18,615 nucleotides of DNA from an uncultured Clostridia bacterium. GTDB taxonomy: Bacteria; Bacillota; Clostridia; Lachnospirales; Lachnospiraceae. The DNA lies in assembly GCA_947304065.1 (NCBI GenBank), contig CAMZAI010000024.1, positions 1-18,615 of the forward strand, in the 5' to 3' direction. Made by a program: the position numbers and the translations under genes. Positions 1-6,685 of this stretch are shown in pieces. A model generated the notes under the pieces. It made no database searches. It saw only the letters and a program-made list of their open reading frames with translations, and was not told the origin of the DNA. How positions within the stretch are numbered: the stretch's first letter is position 1; each line of letters begins with the position of its first letter.

Positions 1-39
1 AGAGAGCTGGAGAAGATAGCGGATAAGATTTTTGGATAA
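1..39 (+). CDS. C-terminal end of an upstream gene (partial)
   Basis: The first frame is open from the window edge and ends with TAA at 37-39, giving the tail RELEKIADKIFG. The charged, helical character and the position 19 nt before the start of the next gene suggest the true end of a cytoplasmic protein. Twelve residues are too few to assign a family, and an incidental open frame cannot be excluded. Confidence 0.45.
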   Translation, partial: RELEKIADKIFG

Positions 40-58
40 ACGCAGGGTGGATAATAAC

Positions 59-1024
59 ATGAAGGCTGTAGTAATATTGGGCGCAAACAGATTCGAAAAC
101 TTTACGAAGACCAGGGACGGCAGCAGGGCGGTTATTGTGGAGGACGGAAAAATTCTCCTTACTCACGAATTGAACTCCGGCTGGTGGCTTATACCGGGCG
201 GCGGCATGGAAGCCGGAGAAACGCCGGAAGAATGTGTGGTAAGAGAAGTCGAGGAAGAAACGGGCTACATTGTCCGTCCGGTCAGACGCTTCCTTTATAT
301 GCAGGAATATTACGAAGAGTACCGCTATTCGGGGTATTTCTTTGTATGTGAAGTGACCGGAAAAGGGCAGATGAATCTGACCGATGCGGAAAAGCGCCGC
401 GGGGTGCAGCCGGAGTGGATACCTCTGCAGGATGCCATGGATATTTTCTCTAAACATGAGTCATATGCCGATGTGAGCGAGGAAAAAAGAGGATCCTACC
501 AGCGGGAATATATTGCGCTTCGCGAGTATGTGGAGCACGGATCCGACAGTACTGAGGCTCGGGACACCAAGGAGATTTATTTGGGTGGCCCCGGGACCGT
601 CCTGATCAAAGAAGAACGCATTTCCGCTGAAGAATACATCGACTTCCTGAAAAGAACTGACCTTGGCTCGCAATATCCCAAGGAGCGGTTTGAAGAGAGA
701 ATAAAGAAGCTGGTTAGGAACGTTTCCATCAGCCTGATCGCACGGAATGAAGCCGGGCTGGTGGTCGGAGCACTGTTCGGACTTACGGATTTCAGCTACT
801 GGCTGTATGTGACTGATCTCGGAGTAGACAGGGATTACGAGAGGCAGGGCATCGCGAGAACACTGATGAAGACAGCTCATGAAATCGCAGGCGGAGAGAA
901 GGATATCGCCGTGTATTTGATCGCCAATGAGAATGCGGTTCCGTTCTATGAGAAGATCGGCATGAAAAGGGCCGACGACGTAATGCAGTACAATCATATC
1001 GAATGGACCGAGTGGACTGTGTGA
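59..1024 (+). CDS. Nudix hydrolase - GNAT acetyltransferase fusion
   Basis: Two-domain protein of 321 aa. Residues about 15-160 form a Nudix domain with a complete Nudix box: G48, E54, R62-E63 and E66-E67-x-G69, the Mg2+-binding helix that hydrolyses nucleoside-diphosphate-linked substrates. Residues about 180-321 form a GNAT acetyltransferase domain with the acyl-CoA loop RQGIA (262-266) and the C-terminal NENAVPFYEKIGM segment typical of GNATs. The ATG at 59 is preferred over an in-frame TTG at 32 because AGGGTGG lies just upstream and the TTG overlaps the preceding gene. No signal peptide, so cytoplasmic. Known of the families: Nudix enzymes clear or process nucleotides, GNATs acetylate small molecules or proteins. 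The substrate of this pair cannot be read from sequence. No terminator follows; the next gene has its own promoter. Confidence 0.9.
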   Translation: MKAVVILGANRFENFTKTRDGSRAVIVEDGKILLTHELNSGWWLIPGGGMEAGETPEECVVREVEEETGYIVRPVRRFLYMQEYYEEYRYSGYFFVCEVTGKGQMNLTDAEKRRGVQPEWIPLQDAMDIFSKHESYADVSEEKRGSYQREYIALREYVEHGSDSTEARDTKEIYLGGPGTVLIKEERISAEEYIDFLKRTDLGSQYPKERFEERIKKLVRNVSISLIARNEAGLVVGALFGLTDFSYWLYVTDLGVDRDYERQGIARTLMKTAHEIAGGEKDIAVYLIANENAVPFYEKIGMKRADDVMQYNHIEWTEWTV

Positions 1025-1057
1025 CAGGTATTCTTTGATTATAAAAGTTCTGTCTAT

Positions 1058-1085
1058 TTGTACCGGCATGATCTTCTGTTATGAT
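1058..1085 (+). promoter_or_regulatory. Sigma-A type promoter for the 1143-4882 operon
   Basis: TTGTAC (1058-1063) and TATGAT (1080-1085) are separated by 16 bp. The predicted start near 1092 falls on the perfect palindrome AGGCGCCT (1096-1103). Placed 58 nt upstream of the next start codon, in the only sizeable gap between the Nudix-GNAT gene and the tight operon that follows. Confidence 0.6.
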
Positions 1086-1142
1086 ACTTCATGTAAGGCG
1101 CCTACGGAAACAAAAAGACTATTTACGTGAAAGGATATAAAC

Positions 1143-1853
1143 ATGAACAGAGATATTTTTATAAGAAACCTGACCGGGGACAGGATCGAACTGAGCCCCA
1201 AAGGCAGAAACGCCAATGAACTGTCGGTAGAAGAGTTTGAACAGAATTACGAACACTTCTTTGAGATGATCTTTGAGATAGCGGCTGCGGATATCAGCGG
1301 CATTGAAGGATACGGGGAATTCGATGAGAATAACAAGGCTCCCTACAAGACCTTTAAAGAGTTCGTGGAAGGCACATTCGATGAGAATCAGGAAGGCTAT
1401 TGGCATAACTGGACACAGATGTTTGAGACCACTTTCCTTAAGAAGGATTATTTCGACAGGATCTACGCCAAGGTCATGCAGTATGTACCTTTCTGTGAGG
1501 GACAGAGATTCCTGGCCAACAACAACACATTCTTCTGCAACATGCTTGTAGATGATGCGGGAAAGACGTATTGCGCCGACTGGGGGCGCGCAGGGATCAT
1601 GGATTTCCTGATGGATTTTGCGATACTGGATCTTAACAAGCCGTATCTGCTGGTCCCCGAGAAGCTCCATGCTTACGCAAAGAAGAAAAACATCGAAATA
1701 AAGAACTTCAGGGAGCGTTTCCTGTGCATGGCGTATCTCAAAGGTCTCCACACTCTGATGTGGCATTCGTCCATCGACGATCTGGAGTCCTGCGAATCCA
1801 TCACAAGATCCATAAATGAACTCGAAGACCGAATGAACAAACTGGCGGATTAA
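1143..1853 (+). CDS. Hygromycin/aminoglycoside phosphotransferase-like protein, N-lobe missing, catalytic Asp replaced
   Basis: 236 aa resembling the C-lobe of hygromycin-B-kinase-like APH proteins: DISGIEGYGEFDENNKAPY (50-68) matches the conserved GYG-x-(W/F)-D-x2-(G/N)-x-AP segment, and a catalytic-loop region is followed by CADWGRAGIMDFLMDFA (144-160), which matches the Asp-Trp metal-binding segment. Two things are odd. The N-terminal ATP-binding lobe of about 60-80 residues is absent, and only 118 nt of non-coding DNA lies upstream. In the HGDxxxxN loop the first three positions read NNN (126-128) while N133 and D146 are kept, so the catalytic aspartate is lost. GAAAGGA 7 nt upstream supports the start. 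It may be a pseudokinase, a repurposed binding protein or a decaying gene; the intact frame and operon position argue against simple decay. First gene after the promoter at 1058. Confidence 0.7.
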   Translation: MNRDIFIRNLTGDRIELSPKGRNANELSVEEFEQNYEHFFEMIFEIAAADISGIEGYGEFDENNKAPYKTFKEFVEGTFDENQEGYWHNWTQMFETTFLKKDYFDRIYAKVMQYVPFCEGQRFLANNNTFFCNMLVDDAGKTYCADWGRAGIMDFLMDFAILDLNKPYLLVPEKLHAYAKKKNIEIKNFRERFLCMAYLKGLHTLMWHSSIDDLESCESITRSINELEDRMNKLAD

Positions 1854-1856
1854 GAT

Positions 1857-2516
1857 ATGCAATATGAAAATGCCAAGGACATTCTCCCCGCAAGCCTTCT
1901 GGCGGAAGTGCAGAAGTACGCGGAAGGAAAAGCAATCTACATTCCCAAGCGCAGTAAGCGGGAAGGCTGGGGAGAAGCGTCCGGTTATCGTGAAAAACTG
2001 AATAAGAGAAACAGCGCGATACTGAGCCGCTATTCGGCAGGAGATTCGATCTTGGAGATCGCCGAAGAGTTCTTTCTTTCCCCCGAAACCATTAAAAAGA
2101 TCGTGTACGGAAAGAAAGTGACCCTGCCCGAGTACTCACCCTCGGTTTATTCAGCGGGGCAGTATTCAAACGCCGGACTCGGAGAGGAATGGGTACGCAT
2201 TTATCTTGAGTCCATCGGTACGGATATGCCGGACAGCGATCGTTACTTTTTGTCCGAACTTGTAAGGATACCATTGCGTCTGATAGATGATGACGGAGAA
2301 AGAATGGTTATCCTGGAAGACGTAAATTTCCGGGATGTTCCGCTTGTCATTTCGTTTGAAGACCGAAGGTTCCGTGTAATATGCAGAGAAGACTGTTTGT
2401 CAATGCTCCGCCGGGAAAAGAAGAATGCGCATTATGCGTTTATCTTTGCGAGGAAAGAAGAGTACGAATACTATTTGAAAAACTTTGGCAGACAGTTCCA
2501 AAACTATAAGCTATGA
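1857..2516 (+). CDS. CD3324-family HTH protein with extra C-terminal domain
   Basis: 219 aa. Residues 1-86 match the CD3324 family (Mor-activator-like helix-turn-helix): NAKDILPASLLAEVQKY near the start, IYIPKR (27-32), WGE with a following basic stretch, then an HTH around 54-84 (SAGDSILEIAEEFFLSPETI). These small proteins are usually about 90 aa and are presumed DNA-binding. Here roughly 130 further residues follow, with an acidic/aromatic stretch and a last segment rich in strand and helix pattern (RDVPLVISFEDRRFRVI). I do not recognise that domain; it could be an effector or partner-binding module. The start is 3 nt after the previous stop and the end overlaps the next gene by 4 nt (ATGA), so it is translated within the same operon and could autoregulate it. 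DNA binding is inference. Confidence 0.75.
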   Translation: MQYENAKDILPASLLAEVQKYAEGKAIYIPKRSKREGWGEASGYREKLNKRNSAILSRYSAGDSILEIAEEFFLSPETIKKIVYGKKVTLPEYSPSVYSAGQYSNAGLGEEWVRIYLESIGTDMPDSDRYFLSELVRIPLRLIDDDGERMVILEDVNFRDVPLVISFEDRRFRVICREDCLSMLRREKKNAHYAFIFARKEEYEYYLKNFGRQFQNYKL

Positions 2517-3004
2517 TCATTCATCCCATACCGCCGATATTTGACGAAAATTCCAAAATACTGATACTCGGGAGCTTTCCTTCCGTAAGATCAAGGGAAG
2601 AGGGATTCTTTTACGGACATCCGCAGAACCGTTTCTGGAAGGTCACGGCAGCGGTGTTTGGGGAGGATCCCCCGCGCTGCGTTGAGGAAAAGAAGGCTTT
2701 CCTGCTGCGCAACCGCGTTGCGCTCTGGGATGTGATAGGTTCGTGCGATATTGAAGGCTCGGCGGATTCGAGTATCAGAAACGTATCGGCAAACGACCTG
2801 AGCGTGATACTCGACCGGGCCGATATCCGGCAGATCTATGTTAACGGACAGACTGCATTTAAGTACTACTGTAAGTATTCCGAGAAGGCAGCAGGCAGGT
2901 CCGCGATCTGTCTGCCGTCCACCAGTCCCGCGAACGCCGCATGGTCGGTGGAACGCCTCGTGGAGGCGTGGAGATGCATAAGGAGGGGGTTGGAGGTTCA
3001 ATGA
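2513..3004 (+). CDS. DNA-deoxyinosine glycosylase (UDG superfamily family 6, HDG type)
   Basis: 163 aa, the usual length for this family. It carries LILGSFPSVRSREEGFFYGH followed by PQNRFW (18-42), in which GSFPS and the Asn of PQN (N39) form the first active-site motif. A second motif, STSPANA (136-142), comes near the C-terminus, and YVNGQTA (109-115) supplies another conserved Asn. Family 6 enzymes excise hypoxanthine (deaminated adenine), and sometimes uracil-type lesions, from DNA to start base-excision repair in the cytoplasm. Start and stop codons overlap neighbouring genes by 4 nt on both sides (ATGA at 2513 and 3001), implying translational coupling in the operon. Its presence beside an HTH protein and a kinase-like protein is unusual for a housekeeping repair gene. 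Confidence 0.88.
   Translation: MIIHPIPPIFDENSKILILGSFPSVRSREEGFFYGHPQNRFWKVTAAVFGEDPPRCVEEKKAFLLRNRVALWDVIGSCDIEGSADSSIRNVSANDLSVILDRADIRQIYVNGQTAFKYYCKYSEKAAGRSAICLPSTSPANAAWSVERLVEAWRCIRRGLEVQ
2981..2996 (+). promoter_or_regulatory. Double Shine-Dalgarno deciding the start at 3001
   Basis: AGGAGGGGG (2981-2989) and GGAGG (2992-2996) lie inside the end of the glycosylase gene directly before ATG 3001. They support 3001 over an in-frame ATG at 2941 that would overlap the glycosylase by 64 nt. Confidence 0.7.
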
Positions 3005-3759
3005 GAAAAGAATTCCTGGCTATATTCAGCGGGTTTCCGGATCATCATTTTTCGGAAGAGATAACAAAGCGTCTTCGCGAAGAACTGACTGTACGGAAAA
3101 GCATTGTATTTATCACGGCCTGTCCGCTTGAATACGAGCAAAACGACAGAGACTCAAACGGCATGCATGAAATGTTCGCCGAACAGGGTATACCGTTTGA
3201 GAAGCATTGTGTAATTGATAAACGCACCGAAGATTCAGAGGCAAAGACGCTTGTTGAAAATGCAGATTGCATATTTCTTATGGGAGGCGGAGCCTGCGCG
3301 GAGCAGCTTGATCTGATCAAAGAGAAGGGCTGTTATGAGGCACTGCTTGACTGCCATGCAGCGATCTTCGGCGTGAGCGCGGGTTCCATGAACATGGCAA
3401 GGAACACTGTAGATTTTCATGATTCTTTGGAACCTTTCCCCGGGCTTGGTTTTACGAATATTACCGTAAGCTGCCATCATGATCCGGAAGATACATGGCG
3501 ATACGAGCAGACAATGAAGATGTCTGAGACACGCACGGTATATGCCATGGAAGACATGAGCGCCTTCTTTATCAAAGGCGGAAAGATAGATGTAGTCGGA
3601 AGAATCTACCGCGCGGAGAACAGGGAGCTGCGACCGATCACGGAAGACGATATCCGGGAGCTCGAACAGGATGAATTGAGAAGTGCGGTACTGGAGGCCG
3701 GGGACAGGATAGTGTTCAACGATACATATGTCTTGTATCTTGCGAAGAAGGGAGAATAA
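3001..3759 (+). CDS. Peptidase S51 / type 1 glutamine amidotransferase-like protein
   Basis: 252 aa from the ATG at 3001. Features of the S51 (dipeptidase E / cyanophycinase) fold of the class I amidotransferase-like superfamily: an N-terminal strand and IVFITA (35-40), the loop FLMGGGACAEQ (92-102), the nucleophile elbow GVSAGSMNMA (124-133) with Ser126, and VSCHHDP (156-162) carrying the likely catalytic His. S51 members are serine peptidases that release Asp-containing dipeptides or degrade cyanophycin; related proteins have unknown substrates. No signal peptide, so cytoplasmic. The gene overlaps the glycosylase by ATGA and is followed after 3 nt by the flavin reductase gene. The substrate is not inferable, and a non-peptidase role is possible. 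Confidence 0.85.
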   Translation: MRKEFLAIFSGFPDHHFSEEITKRLREELTVRKSIVFITACPLEYEQNDRDSNGMHEMFAEQGIPFEKHCVIDKRTEDSEAKTLVENADCIFLMGGGACAEQLDLIKEKGCYEALLDCHAAIFGVSAGSMNMARNTVDFHDSLEPFPGLGFTNITVSCHHDPEDTWRYEQTMKMSETRTVYAMEDMSAFFIKGGKIDVVGRIYRAENRELRPITEDDIRELEQDELRSAVLEAGDRIVFNDTYVLYLAKKGE

Positions 3760-3762
3760 TGT

Positions 3763-4335
3763 ATGGCAAAGATCAGTTTAAAACCTAACAACGACTATTG
3801 TCCGCAGACTTTGTTCCTGTACGGCACATATGACGAAAACGGGAATCCGGATTTCGGTCTGTTTTGCTGGTTCAGTTATATTTGGGAACACGAAATGGGT
3901 GTAATGTGCTGTATCGGCGGCGATAAGCCCACAAGGAACAATATCCGGCGCAGCAAGATCTTTTCTGCGAATCTTGTGACCGAAGAGCTGCTGCCGGCAG
4001 CGGACCATCTCGGGTGTGTCAGCGGAAAGGATCCCGACAAGATGAAGATCGATCTGGATATCGGGAAAGGAGAAGTCCTTAACGTTCCGATCCTGAATAA
4101 TTCACCGGTTATCTTTGAGCTGGAAGTTACAGACTTTATTACCAAAGGAGACGGTGAGATCATGCTTTGCAAAATCAGGAACGTCCTGCAGGACGAATCA
4201 CTGTCTTCAAACGAAACTGTGGCTGAAAAGCTCGCAAGGATCGCACCTGTAAAGACGACGGCAAAGACATATCTGGGTTATGACGGCAGATCTCTCGGTT
4301 CATGGGGCGAACCGAGGAAAACACTTGAGAAATAG
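3763..4335 (+). CDS. Flavin reductase family protein (FMN-binding split barrel)
   Basis: 190 aa, typical length for flavoredoxin-like flavin reductases. The FMN-binding core is visible as GLFCWFSYIWEHEMGVMCC (32-50), followed by KPTRNNIRRSKIFSANLVTE (55-74); the phosphate-contacting T/N-x-N and the FSANLVTE strand are family marks. It is expected to bind FMN and take part in electron transfer or flavin-dependent reduction of small molecules in the cytoplasm. An AAGGGAG site lies 3-10 nt upstream of the gene within the end of the previous one. The physiological partner is unknown; with an acetyltransferase 1 nt downstream and a modified-kinase gene in the same operon, reductive handling of a xenobiotic is a plausible but unproven role. 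Confidence 0.85.
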   Translation: MAKISLKPNNDYCPQTLFLYGTYDENGNPDFGLFCWFSYIWEHEMGVMCCIGGDKPTRNNIRRSKIFSANLVTEELLPAADHLGCVSGKDPDKMKIDLDIGKGEVLNVPILNNSPVIFELEVTDFITKGDGEIMLCKIRNVLQDESLSSNETVAEKLARIAPVKTTAKTYLGYDGRSLGSWGEPRKTLEK

Positions 4336-4336
4336 C

Positions 4337-4882
4337 ATGGAGATTAAAACAGAACGACTTATACTGAGGCCTATCCGTATAGGCGATGAAAAAGAGATAC
4401 ATGAATATGCGGGTGATAAAGAAATCACGATGATGTTCTGGCTGCCCAATGAAACATTTGAGGAGACGGCCGATTTTGTCAAAAGGAATGCGCAGGATTG
4501 GGATTCTGAGGATCAGACGGATTTTGAATTCGTTATTGTTTTGGACGGCAGGATAATCGGCGGCTGCGACTGCGATCTTGGACACAGCGAAGACAGATCC
4601 TACGCCACGCTCGGCTGGATCATAAACAAGGCATACAGGAACCGGGGCTATGCCTCAGAGGCTGCTTCGGCGCTTCTTGACTTTGCGTTCGAAAAACTTG
4701 ATATAGATAAGGTTTATGCGCAGTGTGACATAAATAATGCGGCATCCTTCGGAGTGATGCGCAAGATCGGAATGAAGTGCGTCAATGATAAAGGTACACG
4801 CACATACCCGCGAACCGGGATCACTTCGGGAGAATACACCTGCCTGATCACGCGCGGGGAGTGGGAGAAAAAACGCAAATAA
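4337..4882 (+). CDS. GNAT acetyltransferase (RimJ/RimL type)
   Basis: 181 aa. Opens with the typical MEIKTERLILRPIRIGDEKE, then GWIINKAYRNRGYASEA (93-109) holding the acetyl-CoA pyrophosphate loop RNRGYA, and the closing motif NNAASFGVMRKIGM. RimJ/RimL-like GNATs N-acetylate protein termini or amine-bearing small molecules. The ATG at 4337, 1 nt after the previous stop, is chosen over the upstream in-frame ATG at 4280, because homology begins with MEIKTERL and the extension would overlap the flavin reductase. Last gene of the tight operon. No terminator hairpin separates it from the MerR promoter 20 nt downstream, so read-through into the next operon is possible. Confidence 0.9.
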   Translation: MEIKTERLILRPIRIGDEKEIHEYAGDKEITMMFWLPNETFEETADFVKRNAQDWDSEDQTDFEFVIVLDGRIIGGCDCDLGHSEDRSYATLGWIINKAYRNRGYASEAASALLDFAFEKLDIDKVYAQCDINNAASFGVMRKIGMKCVNDKGTRTYPRTGITSGEYTCLITRGEWEKKRK

Positions 4883-4901
4883 AATATTTTGAAAAAGTAT
4901 A

Positions 4902-4932
4902 TTGACTCTGACATTATGTGAGGGATTATCGT
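4902..4932 (+). promoter_or_regulatory. MerR-type promoter with 19-bp spacer and operator dyad
   Basis: TTGACT (4902-4907) and TATCGT (4927-4932) are separated by 19 bp, the overlong spacer typical of promoters that MerR regulators untwist. Inside it, CTGACATTATGTGAG (4908-4922) is a 15-bp dyad with a single mismatched pair. It lies 42 nt upstream of the merR-family start codon, so autoregulation and control of the downstream operon are expected. Confidence 0.8.
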
Positions 4933-4973
4933 TGTAGTGAGCTCAGGAAAAACATCCATGGAGGAAAGAGATA

Positions 4974-5777
4974 ATGCTTAAAATAGGCGAGTTTTCAAAA
5001 TTATCCAGAGTAAGCATCAGGATGCTGCGCCACTACGATGATATCGGACTGCTGAAACCGGCAGAGATCGATGATTTTACCGGATACCGTTATTATCGCG
5101 AGGATCAGCTTTTTACTGTCGGAAGGATCACATCATTAAAGGATATGGGATTTTCCCTGGCGGATATCATTAAGATCCTTGACAGTTATGACGACAAAGA
5201 AAAGATGGACGCTTTTCTGTCCGAGAGGCAGAAAGAACTGTCAAAGCTGTCACAAGAGACGGAGTACAAACTGATGCTTCTGGATTCGGCCCGAAAGAGG
5301 CTGAGAAAGGAGCAGAATATGAGTTTTGATGTAACAGTAAAGACGATACCGGAGAGATACGCAGCTACAGTCCGGATGGTGGTTCCTCATTATGAGGATG
5401 AGAACATTCTTTGGGGCACCATGATGCAGGAATGTAAAAATCTTGTTCCCGCGGATTCCTGCCTTGCTGCAGCGGCATTTCTCGATGACGAGTACAAAGA
5501 GGAGAATGTTGAGATCATCGCATGGATGACCGTGAACGGAACTTACACCGATACGGAGCATGTGAAATTTAAGACGCTGCCTGCGGTGAAGGTTGCAAGC
5601 TGCATCATCAAAGGCAGTTACGATCAGATGGGAGAGGCGTACGCCACCGTAGCATCGTGGATCAAGGCAAACGGGTACAAAATGAACGGCCATATGTTTA
5701 ATATTTATCATGTGAGTCCGGCGCAGACGCAGAATCCTGATGAATACGTAACGGAAGCCTGCTTCCCGGTAGAGTAA
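4974..5777 (+). CDS. MerR family regulator with GyrI-like effector-binding domain
   Basis: 267 aa. Residues 1-70 are a MerR winged HTH: LKIGEFSKLSRVSIRMLRHY (2-21), DDIGLLKP and YRYYREDQL. Residues about 75-112 are a charged coiled coil for dimerisation, and 116-267 read as a GyrI-like (BmrR/Rob C-terminal) domain that binds hydrophobic or cationic small molecules. Regulators of this layout activate multidrug or stress genes when ligand is bound. GGAGGAAA at 4960-4967 supports the start. The upstream promoter has the matching 19-bp spacer and dyad, so autoregulation is well supported. The next four genes follow at 12, 17, 28 and 17 nt, so it probably controls all of them. The ligand is unknown. 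Confidence 0.93.
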   Translation: MLKIGEFSKLSRVSIRMLRHYDDIGLLKPAEIDDFTGYRYYREDQLFTVGRITSLKDMGFSLADIIKILDSYDDKEKMDAFLSERQKELSKLSQETEYKLMLLDSARKRLRKEQNMSFDVTVKTIPERYAATVRMVVPHYEDENILWGTMMQECKNLVPADSCLAAAAFLDDEYKEENVEIIAWMTVNGTYTDTEHVKFKTLPAVKVASCIIKGSYDQMGEAYATVASWIKANGYKMNGHMFNIYHVSPAQTQNPDEYVTEACFPVE

Positions 5778-5789
5778 AGGGGCAACTAA

Positions 5790-6668
5790 ATGCATTTTGT
5801 CGAGGCAAAAGGAATCCTGACCGCTAACAACGGCCAGTGCGGAATGAATATATACCGGGGCTGTACACATGGCTGCATTTACTGCGACAGCCGGAGCACA
5901 TGCTATAAGTTCACGCATCCTTTTGAAGATATTGAGGTTAAGCGTAACGCACCGGAACTGCTCGAAAAGGCGCTGAGGTCGAAAAGGAAAAAGTGCATGA
6001 TCGGTACGGGGGCCATGTCGGATCCGTATATGCATTGCGAAGAAAAACTCGGGCTGACCAGGAAATGTCTGGAAATCGTCCGTGATAATGAATTCGGGCT
6101 TGCAATACAGACTAAATCAGACCGGATCCTCCGTGATATCGATCTGCTTGACGAGATAAACCGCAGGGCAAAATGCGTAGTCCAGATTACACTTACAACT
6201 TATGACGACGATCTGTGCGGGATCCTCGAGCCGAATGTATGCAATACAAAGCGCCGTATCGAGGTGCTGGATATCATGCGGGAAAGAGGAATCCCGACGG
6301 TCGTTTGGCTGACGCCCATCCTTCCGTTCATTAACGATACGGAAGAGAATGTTGCCGCAATCTTGAATGAGTGCGTAAGGACAGGCGTAAAGGGCGTTAT
6401 CGATTTTGGCATGGGCCTGACGTTACGGGAAGGCGATCGGGAGTATTTCTACGCCGCGCTGGATAAACATTTTCCGGGAATGAAAGAGCGGTATATCAGA
6501 GAATACGGTAATGCCTACGAATTGCCGAGCCCGAAAGCAAAAGAACTTTTGAAGCTGTTTAGAAGCATTTGCCGGGATAACGGGATCATGTCGAGTCCGG
6601 ACGAGTGTTTTGCATATATGCGGGAACTGCCGGACAAGTATCCGCAGATGAGTATATTTGATTTTTAA
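5790..6668 (+). CDS. SPL-family radical SAM protein
   Basis: 292 aa. YRGCTHGCIYCDSRS (22-36) holds the CX3CX2C motif (C25, C29, C32) for the 4Fe-4S cluster that cleaves S-adenosylmethionine. GTGAMSDPYMHCEE (72-85) is the conserved second block of the SPL-like (Rv2578c-like) group. The radical SAM core is complete, with later strands such as VVWLTPILPF. The group is named after spore photoproduct lyase, but most members, including this one, lack a demonstrated substrate, so DNA repair is possible, not shown. AAGGGG 7 nt upstream supports the start. Second gene of the MerR-led operon, with a YcaQ-type DNA glycosylase two genes downstream. Confidence 0.9.
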   Translation: MHFVEAKGILTANNGQCGMNIYRGCTHGCIYCDSRSTCYKFTHPFEDIEVKRNAPELLEKALRSKRKKCMIGTGAMSDPYMHCEEKLGLTRKCLEIVRDNEFGLAIQTKSDRILRDIDLLDEINRRAKCVVQITLTTYDDDLCGILEPNVCNTKRRIEVLDIMRERGIPTVVWLTPILPFINDTEENVAAILNECVRTGVKGVIDFGMGLTLREGDREYFYAALDKHFPGMKERYIREYGNAYELPSPKAKELLKLFRSICRDNGIMSSPDECFAYMRELPDKYPQMSIFDF

Positions 6669-6685
6669 GAAATAAGGGAGCTGCA

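Noticed and set aside
32..58. TTG start extending the Nudix-GNAT protein by 9 residues
   Set aside because: It overlaps the upstream stop and would place the AGGGTGG site inside the coding region; ATG 59 is better.
1119..1862. Antisense open frame of 247 codons opposite the kinase-like gene
   Set aside because: Considered because the sense protein has altered catalytic residues, but the sense frame shows the hygromycin-kinase-like signature and a good ribosome binding site; the antisense frame shows neither.
4280..4336. Upstream ATG extending the RimJ/RimL-like GNAT
   Set aside because: The added residues lie inside the flavin reductase gene and precede the canonical family start at 4337.
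4881..4890. AAAATATTTT palindrome after the GNAT gene as a terminator
   Set aside because: Only A-T pairs with no loop and no following T-run, so it cannot form a stable terminator hairpin.
5250..6035. Antisense open frame of 261 codons across the MerR/radical SAM junction
   Set aside because: Cys/His/Arg-rich shadow of two well-supported genes, with no ribosome binding site or family resemblance.
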